Source: Ixodes scapularis (Eukaryota > Arthropoda > Arachnida > Ixodida > Ixodidae). Taken from it: a stretch of DNA of 64,000 nt. Within the stretch, counting starts at the first letter, position 1; each line of letters opens with the position of its first letter. The DNA lies in NCBI RefSeq assembly GCF_016920785.2, contig NW_024609839.1, forward strand, positions 10,628,196 to 10,692,195, in the 5' to 3' direction. Both the position numbers and the translations under genes were made by a program. The notes under the pieces are model-generated. The model worked only from the letters and a program-made list of their open reading frames with translations. It was not told where the DNA came from and did not search any database. Of this stretch, positions 36,316-45,326 are shown piece by piece.

Positions 36316-36403
36316 ATGCCGGTGGCGTGCTGCGCACCGGAGTGTCGACATCGTAAACGGTCGGGGCCAGGTACTCAGGCGAGGCATTTCTTCAAAGCTC
36401 CAG
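36316..36403 (+). pseudogene. THAP-type zinc-finger first exon
   Basis: The frame from ATG reads MPVACCAPECRHRKR and then HFFKAPG. This matches the start of the THAP DNA-binding domain: Met, Cys at residue 5, Ala at 7, Cys at 10, a basic stretch, then the F-x-x-P region. The exon ends at CCAG|GTAGGC, a plausible donor placed where THAP genes are often split. The rest of the finger, with its C-x2-H pair, was not found in the next kilobase, so only exon 1 is present. The upstream 180 bases are CG-rich (a GCGCGCGCGC run and CCGCCGCGACGG) and look like a 5' leader or promoter. It lies inside the 2200-bp Mutator-like element, so capture from a host gene is plausible. A THAP gene native to the transposon is the alternative. 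Confidence 0.6.
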
Positions 36404-37005
36404 GTAGGCAGAGAATCAGGCGTGCTGAACTTAGCTCGTTCATCAAACCAGCGTGCCCAAGATAATAACGGCGACAGAACGAAAGCAATGCCCCCAACGC
36501 AATCGAAGCGTTCGGATACTTACGCTCGTATTGGTGTGCTGCGATCACGGCCAGCAATAGAATTGCCTTGGTGAGACGGCACATCTACTATTACAGTATG
36601 TACAAACTTGCCCGGATTGTAGCCACCGGATTGTGGCGCCGACGAATTTGGGTTATTCGAAACGCTTCGCGCTGTCAGCACAGCTAAGGCGGCGGTGTTT
36701 TGAAATAATACAAAGCGTATGCCATCATGGTCCTACCGCTTATCATGCTCAAGTTGTATTTTTACTGGCGAAAAGGCGAAAACCAACCGTAAACCATGCT
36801 GGTCGCCGAGGAGTCGGGTTGAAACTCGCAAACAGTTGCAGTGGTTGGCAGCCGCGGAGCAGTAGCAGACGAAAATGCGCGGATTAATGCGCCGGCAGCG
36901 CCACCTCGCCGCAAAAGAATCGGACACGGTTTCGGACTCCCTCCAGTGTACGGCGTCTATGGAACGTTTCACAACTAAGTTGATATAGTAACGGAGTTCT
37001 CAACC

Positions 37006-37087
37006 GACACACGTGGCTGGCGGGTCGACTCACTCTCGGCCGCCCGGGCCGCTCGCGCCTCTACTTGGCGCGCTCCAGCCTTCTTCA
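37006..37087 (+). repeat. Gypsy 3' LTR, right part
   Basis: It aligns with 30379-30460 (GACACACGTGGCTGGCGGGT, then GCCGCTCGCGCCT and TTCTTCA). It resumes exactly after the second TTCTCAACC copy. Joined with the left part it restores an LTR equal in length to the 5' copy without its MITE. Confidence 0.85.
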
Positions 37088-37149
37088 CCACCCTCTTCCC
37101 TCACACGACAAAAGTAGCAGTTTGGGCTAGTTGGTATTTCATGATTAAA

Positions 37150-37259
37150 AATTAAAACAGCGCAAGGACACAGACAACAACAAGAGAATAGACGGACAAG
37201 GCGCAGCGCTTGTCCGTCTACCCTCTCGTTCTTGTCCGTGTCCTTGCGCTGTTTTAATT
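37150..37259. repeat. Hairpin, about 50-bp arms (Penelope-like end, putative)
   Basis: ATTAAAACAGCGCAAGGACA and the inverse of the right end match through CAGACAACAACAAGAGAATA with some mismatches and GACGGACAAG exactly. The loop is about 8 bases. The style matches the other snap-back hairpins in the window. Confidence 0.8.
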
Positions 37260-37289
37260 GTTTACTTACACGACACTTGACACAACGAG

Positions 37290-38320
37290 ACACTCAGTGG
37301 GCGACCCTGCTGCTCAGCTCTGACTGCGTTATCCAACTGGCTGCAATCACAAGAGCCGAGCAAGTCGCCGCCCGGCCCAGTCCGCCCGGCCACTCTGCAG
37401 GGGAGGCACCATGCCCGCCGTAGGAGAAGGAACCCAACGTTCTGGCTCTTATTAGGCTTTTATAAAGTTTATTTTCTCTCACTCTCCCCCGAAGAAAACC
37501 GTTAAGTACCTTGGTCGACGATACATGCGCGGAGTCTAATATGCTAGAGAGGGGACCTGCTGCGCAGGACCAGGACGCGTTACATCGCTTACTAACGAAA
37601 GATGCCTGAGTGCAGATGGCAATCGTTGAAATGGAGTATGGTGGAGAAGCGCTTGGCCGTTACGCTGTCTGTGCGTCATTTTACAATTAAAAAAACAAAC
37701 ACTAACAGCCCCCCCCCCCTTTTTTTCCCTAATTTTGTTTTCTTTATTTTTTGTCACGCGTTTCATATTTGCTGTCAGGAGACTACCCAATCAATGTTAA
37801 ACTATAGAGTCACGTATATTTTTAATAAAAACCAAAAAAAAAAACTAAACTCCTCTAAACTGGAACCGAAACATGAGCGTAGAAGTTCTTGGCCGAGACA
37901 CGTGAACGGTATGTACCAAGGATGAGAGAGATGCCGGAAGTCACGTGGCTACACCCGACCGCGTTTGTTTTTTTTCCTCCACTTTTTGGGCGTCTGAAGC
38001 AGACAACAACGACGACGGCTACGAAGTTGCATGTACCGTTTGTCCTGCGATTGTTTTACAGTGATATCCTTTGTGCTCGATGTTCGGTGCTTGAAGAGTG
38101 ACTGGCCGGTACTACGAACCACTGTTCCAAAGTTGTGGCCTCATGTCCGTCGCAATCTTGATCCGTCGTGCGCCGCCGTGGCGCCGTCCAACCCTCGGTA
38201 CTTTGCCATAATAAAAATGACGTGTACATTTACTTCCTGTGATACGTGCAACATTTTTTTTTTCATCAACGTATTCGCAGTTTCTTGGAGATCAGAAAAG
38301 TGGGATGCATGTCCTTCGCT
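37290..38320. other. No supported gene
   Basis: No recognisable coding or repeat structure was found apart from short C and T tracts near 37.71 kb. Confidence 0.45.
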
Positions 38321-38410
38321 ATTTTAGATGCGGAGCATCTCTTGCTCGCGCTATGTCCAGCGGCGTCGTAGTCCGCACTCACACTACGCATGCGTAACTC
38401 TCCTCGCCTC

Positions 38411-38580
38411 GCGTGCGTTCTCTCTCTCTCCAACAGCTGCGCGAAGTGCACGCAGCACGCAGCTACCAGCTGCGTCTCTCTCTCCAGCAGCTGCGCGTGC
38501 GTTCTCTCTCTCTTCAACAGCTGCGCGAAGTGCACGCAGCTACCAGCTGCGTGCACTTGGCGTGCGTTCGCTTCTACTCA
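38411..38580 (+). repeat. 84-bp minisatellite, about 2 copies
   Basis: GCGTGCGTTCTCTCTCTC recurs 84 bases apart. Each is followed by CAACAGCTGCGCGAAGTGCA and CTACCAGCTGCGT. PvuII-type CAGCTG words recur throughout. Open frames here read as repeated Ser/Ala/Arg and are an effect of the repeat. Confidence 0.85.
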
Positions 38581-38670
38581 CACCGCGCGCGCAGACGCAC
38601 CTCTCCTCCTCTAGTTTCTTCTCCTTCAAGTTTGAATATAAGTAGCGGTAGCGCGCTGCGCGCGTTCAAG

Positions 38671-38950
38671 GGGAGGAAGTGGCCGAGTGGGCTAACGCGT
38701 CTCAGCTCGGAGCGTGGAGCGAAAGCTTGCGCTGGGAACCTCCTGGGTTCGAGTCCCCGCCACCCCCGCCGGTTTCGATCTGGATGAGTTTCGTACCGGC
38801 ACGCGTTCGTGTGATGACTACAGCGTGATGCACGTTAAGAGTCCCAGGTTAGCGGTTGTACTGCACTGGCTAAATTTCTCATCTACAGCTAAGAGACCGA
38901 TTACCCGTTGAGGCGCATCTCCATTAAGGCTGTATAAACATAAAGAACAA
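38671..38950 (+). mobile_element. tRNA-derived SINE
   Basis: A pol III A box (TGGCCGAGTGG, 38680) and B box (GGTTCGAGTCC, 38746) lie 66 bases apart. The spacing and A-box sequence suggest descent from a class II tRNA (Ser or Leu type). The acceptor ends do not pair, so this is a SINE head and not a tRNA gene. The body contains GATGCACGTTAAGAGTCCCA and TGTACTGCACTGG, shared with a 5'-truncated copy at 59.94-60.06 kb. Confidence 0.8.
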
Positions 38951-39049
38951 ACCAATTTATGCGCGCGTTCAGTTCACCGCTGTTGACTCCACTTCACTGC
39001 GTTCTTCCGATGAAGTGTGATAAAACGATGCTCCGCATCACCCCATGGT

Positions 39050-41735
39050 TCCCCTCGGGAAGATGGTGTAATTTTTTTTAATACTGAATTTGTGCCTTAG
39101 ATGACTTACGATTTTGAATATACTTGGTACAGATAGTAATTTAAACACCGCGTGACCATGCAAAAGACAATGGGCGCGACTGAAAGCGTCCAATTCCCGA
39201 CCGGCTGTTTTCGGGCGGAAAGAAAACGGATTTTGAGCCGCGAATGCTCAAATAAAAACCTCGGCGAGCATAGATACCCGGTCACTGTTCCTTCAAATGA
39301 GCAATATACTGGCTTTTCAACTTTTTCCTCCTCAGCATTCATCCTCGAACCAAAAGCGCAATAATAATTCACGTGGTCGTGACGTGCTTGGGCACCATGT
39401 GCGAAGACTCCAAGTTTCAGCGGTGCTTTTCAAGCGCATCGTGGACATTGTCTTTCGCCAGTGATGATGATTGTCGTCACGGCACTCATTGATCACGGAC
39501 GCGAATCCAAATATTCGTCGACGGATGGATTCACGTATCGTCCGAGTGACGCTGTGCGCGTGTCCCATACGAGAGCTGGGTTCGGCTGACGTGCTTGGAC
39601 ACCGCGGGTGCATCGAGGGGAAAAGGCGGAATCCTTTTGAAAGAAAAGAGGTAAGAAATTATCCGCTATATATTAAAATTGGCGTGCCGATAAGCAGGAA
39701 TTCGGTTCTCTACCATGGGTACTAGTTTCCCTTAGCGCCCATTAAACGATTATCGATTTGTAATGTTTAAATAAGCAATCATTTATCCCAGCCACAAATT
39801 AGTTTTATTGTCCCTCGAATTAACTTTGGCATTATGTCTGAGATGTCCCGAATAATATTATTGAAAACGCTGGTTTGAGTCAAACCTGACTTGAAAGCAT
39901 GGCACACAAATATTAAATTGCGTAAACCGTATATTCACTGACAGAATGTGAAAGGCCGGGTGTGTCTTTCGAAAGCACGACCTCGTGCGCGCACAATACA
40001 GGCTGGCCGCAGCCACCATGAGGACGACGTTCTATAAGGTGTCCTCCACGATACCTGCTTGATTCTTGGCTCTGTAATGTAGCGATATCATCAGTTGCAT
40101 CGATACAAGTTGTATCGTCACTAAGCACGGGCTCCGTGCCTTCCGTCGTGCTTTGGCTGCGCGCGTGCTCGAGGCTCACTAGACGCCGTAGCGTTGTCGA
40201 AGAGAGAAAGCTCCCGCAGGAGGCGGGACAAGCGTCGCGCTCATTGAAGCCTTTAGGAACTCCTCGCTTATCAATGTGGAGCAATGGGAAACTTCTTTTT
40301 CTCTCTATCCCTCGTTTAAATTCGCCCAGAATTTATCCGAAACCTAGGCGGCATTTATCGAAGCGTTATTCGTGTGAAAATATTATTTCTTTTAATTGTC
40401 ACGAAACATATATTGTATTCTTCTTTTGCCTGGTGTAACAGAAATAGTAATAAACCACGAGATGTACCCTTAGACCTCATCCGGGCATTTTAAATTTCGA
40501 GATAACCATTCCCGAATGGAATAGAAAGGCGCAGCCTCCGCTTATATCAACATATTTTATTGTCCTCCTCTCGGGTAATTTCGTACCCCGTTTTTGTTTC
40601 CTTTCGTTTTTTATACTGGCGATAGTCTGCGCATGTGCTTCCAAATCACCGGACATCTATCTCAGGGAAGACTGCGGTCTGGTCGGAGGAGGTAGTTAGG
40701 GCCCGGGAGTGGCCGCAAAGTGATACTTAAAGGGAAATGAGCCGAGCTACTTGAGATGAGAAGATCCACTTACGAATATATGTTTTATTTTTTCCCTCCT
40801 CTTTCTGTTTTCTTTTTTTATTTTTTTGTCGTTTTATTCTTTTTTTTCATTCGCAACACGCTGACCATTTCAATCTGGAGGGGCATTGTAATGGCATGCG
40901 GTCGTGTTTCACTACCAGAGCGTCGAACCGAAATTTTTACCGGTTCGGTTCAGGTTCAAATTAACGACTTTCGGTTCAGTTCCGGTTCAGCTCCGTAGAG
41001 CCAAAATATCGCTTTAAACTAGGGCCGGGCAATTGATCTAGTAGCCTTCTGGTTAATCAAATAAGGTTTTGATCACGATAAAAGACACTTTAACCTGTTA
41101 ATCTGTTGAATATTCAGAACCAAAACAAAACAAGAAAAACATCTACGCTTTCCTCATCCGGCAAACTTGGATTGGGAAATAAATGCACAGATTTTAATCA
41201 AGTCCTGGAGAAGTCAACTGATTTCGGTCATGCATTTTATGTATCCGTAGTCACCAAGTTGGTTACCAGCGACGTTCTCGTGCCTCCCAAGCAGACGGGT
41301 GAGCTTCGCGTAGTGTCGTTCAGTGACGGCGGTCCGACAGAAAAGCCTGGCGGCTTAGCTCGACAATCGACCTGAAATTCACGGGGTCCATTTCGGTCAT
41401 TTCTCAGACGGTCCAACTAGTGAGAACACAAAGAGGAGAGAGAACAAGTCTACATCCTTGGCGAGGTCGAGGCGTGTAGCGTGGGCACCTGTCGGTAGCC
41501 GCAGGGCCCGGCATGGCCCCTCGTCAGACCACGCCAGACGTCGTCTCTGTCCTCGAAGAAATTAGCCGGGTACCCTCTGAGAACTGCTTAGCCCACAATA
41601 GCCAAAACTGAGCGCAGTTATGGCGGCGGATTAGTCCGAAAAAATTAAAAGCACAAACTAAGTTGATTTTTATTATTATTATTTGTTATGTTCTACTGAT
41701 GAATTCGGGAAAAACAATTATTCGAGCCGTCTACC
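39050..41735. other. No supported gene; hAT fragment and CGGTTC-rich repeat
   Basis: No gene was recognised. At 40920-41000 there is a CCGGTTCGGTTC-rich stretch resembling 59.79-59.93 kb. At 41020-41110, TAGGGCCGGGCAATTGATC resembles the left end of the 27.7-kb hAT-like element, with no matching right end nearby. Confidence 0.5.
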
Positions 41736-41740
41736 TTCCT

Positions 41741-42373
41741 TTAAAGGGATACTTCAACGTTATTTGAAATATTCCCGTCGTGTTCAAAGATAGGTTGAAT
41801 ATGATCCACAATATCCGTAAATGACAATCGCACGTTTGTATTTTGATCCTGGTGGCTGTATTTTTCGTTATAAACGGCCCACTCTGGCAAGCGCTCGGAG
41901 AAGGCCCAGCTTAGAGCACGTGACATCCAACGCAATCGTGACGTAGGTCGTCTCAAGACGAGCAAAGCTACGGCGAGGCTGACGTAGAGAGGATGGCCTA
42001 GTCGTTCCAGCCACCGAAGCGGTTGCTTTTGTACGAATTTTGAGTGACGGGTTAATCTTCTATAATCTTCTAGGGGGACAACAGAGACTTCTGCGACACA
42101 CAAAAGGGATTCTCGGAAAGAGGGGAGTTCCTCCTTCCCCCCTTCTCTCGTCGTGGCCGAAGACGAGACAACCTCCGTCACTAGCTGTCAAGGTTCCTAG
42201 ACGAGCATTAGCGACATCCACCAGGCGCTCTTTGCTAATCGTTTAATTCATTTTAAAATTCCTTTTCGAGACTTTTTTAACAAGATATTGGTATTTTCCA
42301 TGTGATACTGCTCTTTTGAACACATATAGACCAAAAAAATGAGCGCCGAAATTTCGTTGTAGTATCCCTTCAA
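41741..42373. mobile_element. TTAA-flanked DNA element, 633 bp
   Basis: The left end TTAAAGGGATACTTCAACG and the right end read inverted (TTGAAGGGATACTACAACG) are near-identical over 19 bases. TTAA on the left and TCAA on the right suggest a TTAA target duplication with one mutation, as in piggyBac-like elements. An open frame of 146 codons on the minus strand has no transposase motif, so the element is probably non-autonomous. Confidence 0.7.
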
Positions 42374-42940
42374 GGTGGTAGGCCACCTTCAAAAGTTTTT
42401 TTTTTTTTTTCGCGAAATCAATTTTCAGGTTTTTTTTTTTTTTTTGCACGCCCAAACATTCACATGTAAGTTGCAACAAAAATTATCCTCCTGTCGTCAT
42501 TAGTTTGCGAGTTACAGCAAGTTTTCTATACCCTATGCTGCCTGCTCCTCCACGTCACTCCGCCTATCCCTATTGGAAAAACGTACAAGAAACAAACCTG
42601 CTGCTTGTACAGTTCTGGTCTGACACCAGTATAATTTCTTGTTATTATGTATGCAGCTAGTTTGGTTCGGCTTTCTGCATAACTGGAGATACCGGCACCG
42701 CTATGGTTCCGGGTCTGTCTATACTGGCAGCCAGTTTGCTTGCCGATATGATTCGGTGTGCTGGTATGATTTTGCGGCCGATGACGTAGGCGACCGCCAT
42801 CTTTCCAACAAAAAACGCTTATACCACACCACCACCGTTATATCCAAATCATACATGCAGAGACGACCGCCATCTTACAACAAAACGTCCATCGTTTACC
42901 ACCGGTATCGTTACATACACCATACATGTCGAAAAAGAAC
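42374..42940. other. No supported gene; poly-T tracts and AGGTGGTAGGCCAC motif
   Basis: AGGTGGTAGGCCAC at 42373-42386 is followed by two T tracts. The same 14-mer appears inverted at 56558-56571 beside a T/A tract. The rest shows nothing recognisable. Confidence 0.5.
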
Positions 42941-42942
42941 AT

Positions 42943-43125
42943 AAGCCGCGTTTACATGAATGCGACTTAGTCGTATTGAATCCAGTTGCCGCATTCCATA
43001 TGCGGTCATGTAAACGGCATAATGCGCAAAGCGCATCGCATTAAAGTCGCTAGACAGAGGTGGATCGAGATGTCGAGTGCGCATTCATTCAGCCCATGTA
43101 AACGGAGATCGCATCGCATTTTGGA
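42943..43125. repeat. Short repeats of GTTTACATG / CATGTAAACGG
   Basis: GCCGCGTTTACATGAATGCG is followed by inverted copies GTCATGTAAACGGCATAATG and CCCATGTAAACGGAGATCGC. The latter two share ATCGCATCGCATT-like continuations. It is probably a small MITE with a partial duplication. Confidence 0.55.
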
Positions 43126-43129
43126 ACGG

Positions 43130-44284
43130 GGAGGATTATCGGAAGGCGCTCGCTGCGGGAGCGAGTGAACAGCTGAGAACATGGAGGCGGCCAATCTCGT
43201 CGGCGGCGCGGAGAGCGGTCCCGCAATTTTTTTCCCGAGAACAAACGCAAGCTTTTATTGTGATCATAACTAAGCGGAATATAGCGGAGCTGCTCGGTGT
43301 GGGCGGCCCCGTCCAAACCTTTGCGAAGTACGACTTGCGTGTCCGAAGGGGTCACAAAGACATCGGTGCAAGCACGAACGACACCGAGAGCCCCGAGCAC
43401 TGTTGAGCACTGCATGGTAGCGCAGAACGAGCAGCTCCTACCTCGGTGCCGTTCCCGGCTGCGCAAGAGCCTCTCGGACTCGGGGTACGGTCGCGATCGG
43501 CGAGTTCTGGCGCGGCGAAACGCGGAGGCTTCCTCAAAGCGTGCGCACACATGTCGCCTCTCGTTCAGAGTGAACCGGCGGCCCGGCCTGGAGTCCTAAA
43601 CGCCTTGGTTTCGATGCTTCTTCCGTCTCGCAACTTCTTCTACAGCACCGAAGACAGCGGGCACCATCTTTACGGTCACTAAATGCGTCGAAAGGCCTCC
43701 ACGTGCGATGCACCGGAAAACGTGGTGCGGCTGGTGCCGGAACGGAACTGCGTAACTTCGAGCTTTGAGTCAGCGTGCACGGCAACAAACCGATCGTGAC
43801 ACCAAGCCGCGGATACCGCATCGCCGGTCGACAGCGGCAAACGGCCCGTTGCTCGTATCGTGGGCCGTGACTCGTACTCGGCCAACTCGGCGTCTTTTCG
43901 TGGCCCCTCGCGTCGTCGCTACCAGGCGCAAACCCGGCGTCGGAGAAAAGTGAAACCGAAACGTAAAGCTTCCGCCCAGTGGCTTCCGCTGTCGCGCCTT
44001 TTCTGACTTTCCGGCTTCCACGCTTCCGGTCGTCGCGGAGATGGCGACGTAGTGGTTTTGGCGGTTTTGGCATCGCTGGCTCGTTCTGCGTTTTGGGGGA
44101 CAGATGTTTTACGGTCCGTTTCTACTGCGTCTCTGGCTCTCAACTCGACGGCGCCTCTCATAGTTCAACCAGGCGTGGTCAACCTGTGTCAGGCCGGCTC
44201 GACTCGTCCGATCGCCGGACCGCAGGCGACTTCCCAGTTCGGCCGGCAGGCCTAGGATCCGAAGACGTCTGTCTCCGTGAAGCG
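43130..44284 (+). promoter_or_regulatory. CG-rich promoter-like block ending in a splice donor
   Basis: This kilobase is clearly richer in G+C and CpG than its surroundings and has several overlapping open frames, none with a known domain. It ends at GAAGCG|GTAAGC, a good 5' splice site on the plus strand. The simplest reading is a CpG-island promoter with a largely untranslated first exon for the downstream exon candidates. Repeats were not recognised within it. Transcript evidence would be needed to confirm this. Confidence 0.35.
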
Positions 44285-44804
44285 GTAAGCGAATCTCGTC
44301 CCGTTTTCGTTCTACTTTTAAATTACGTTAGGTGCGCTACAGTGTAAGCATGCGTGCCAAGTGTTCGTGACAATTTTGAACTAGAATAATTGTGCTTCAT
44401 TGCGGTTTGTCATTTACGGAAAATATAAATCGAGCAATGAACGAGGAGCCATGCTTGAAAACGATGCATGTATGTACGATGTTAACTTCTACCTCGGCGG
44501 CTTTAAAAAAAAAGTCAAGACTGGTTACGGTTGGATGCGAGGCTGGTCCCAATGCAATGGTAAGCACTTAGAGCGCCTTTCTGAACGGCATGTAAGCAAT
44601 ATAGCGATCAACGAGACGAGCGACGGCGAGAAGCTACGAGTGCCGGCGCCGAGCGACGAAGATTTCTCACTCTCGCTGCTTGCGCCACTCGGTTCTTGGG
44701 CTTCTCAAAACGTCGCTCATCGCCTTGGTCGCTCGCACCAATCGCTTTCATAATGTGTGTCTCGTCGCGCGACTGACTACCGTGTTCATTCAAGTATAAA
44801 TCGA

Positions 44805-44838
<34 letters not shown>

Positions 44839-45326
44839 CGGAAATTGCGATTAAAGACTTTTGACCTACATTCGCGACCAAATTTTGCGACCCTACCGGA
44901 GGCATGGAGCTATCGAGTCACCGAGCCGGAGTTGCCGTAGAGCCGCGCCGCTTCTTGTTTCAATACGCTTTTGGTGCACGAAAACAACCGCGGTGGCAGG
45001 TGGTTGTTTCGCCATCGCGTTGTTTCGCCTGGTTTCGCCGTCGCGCCTCTAGCCACTACCGTTCCCCTTGCTGGGCAACGGGGAAGGAAAGAAACGCGAT
45101 GCGCCATGCACTTTGCCCTCCATCCTCGCAAACGCGCACAAAAAAAAAAAAAAGAAGTTACTTTTGTTTGTTGTTTGAGGCGGCTCGGCTCGCGTGTTGC
45201 TCATGGCGACACGGCGGCTTTGCTTGCGTCTTTGTAGTTCGTATTTTGTCGCTTCGCACCTTGTTTCGTTTCTTCTGTCGCCATTTTACCACGGTGTCAG
45301 TGAAGTATTGTTGCGAATTTGCGAGG
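44285..45326. other. Putative intron or 5' region; poly-T tract
   Basis: A T tract of about 30 bases lies at 44809-44838. A second GC-rich stretch (44.88-45.3 kb) precedes the ATG of the hypothetical gene and may be an alternative promoter. A 117-codon frame at 44400-44753 has no recognised motif. Confidence 0.4.

Larger units (their letters stand above)
34797..36996. mobile_element. Mutator-like element, 2200 bp, 9-bp target duplication
   Basis: It is flanked by perfect 9-bp repeats TTCTCAACC (34788-34796 and 36997-37005), at the point where the 3' LTR is split. The termini are diverged inverted repeats: CAACGTTATTAGAACCAACA at the left, and CTCCGTTACTATATCAACTT when the right end is read inverted. 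Similarity continues through AGTT and AAC blocks. A 9-bp duplication fits Mutator-like elements. No transposase motif was seen inside. It holds a CG-rich leader with a THAP-type first exon and a younger relative of itself. The superfamily call is inferred from duplication length and end similarity only. Confidence 0.7.
30085..37087 (+). mobile_element. Degenerate Ty3/gypsy LTR retrotransposon with nested insertions
   Basis: Gag, zinc knuckle, protease, reverse transcriptase, RNase H and integrase remnants occur in gypsy order between two LTRs that begin TGTAGAG and end TTCTTCA. Removing the 178-bp insertion in the 5' LTR and the 2200-bp insertion in the 3' LTR makes both LTRs about 197 bp and the element about 4.6 kb. 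That is near the usual size for a gypsy element without an envelope gene. Multiple stops and frameshifts show that it is inactive. The 4-6 bases flanking the two outer ends do not match clearly, so no target duplication is claimed. Confidence 0.9.
38326..39040. repeat. Composite repeat bounded by GATGCGGAGCATC motifs
   Basis: AGATGCGGAGCATCTCTT at the left and GATGCTCCGCATC at the right are inverted relative to each other. Between them lie an 84-bp minisatellite and a tRNA-derived SINE. It may be one composite mobile unit or a chance arrangement of three repeats. Confidence 0.5.

Noticed and set aside
38671..38766. Functional tRNA-Ser or tRNA-Leu gene
   Set aside because: A and B boxes are good, but the acceptor strands do not pair and a SINE body shared with another locus follows.
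38328..38787. Several Ser/Ala/Arg-rich frames of 74-124 codons
   Set aside because: They are created by the 84-bp CTCTCT/CAGCTG minisatellite and run into the SINE.
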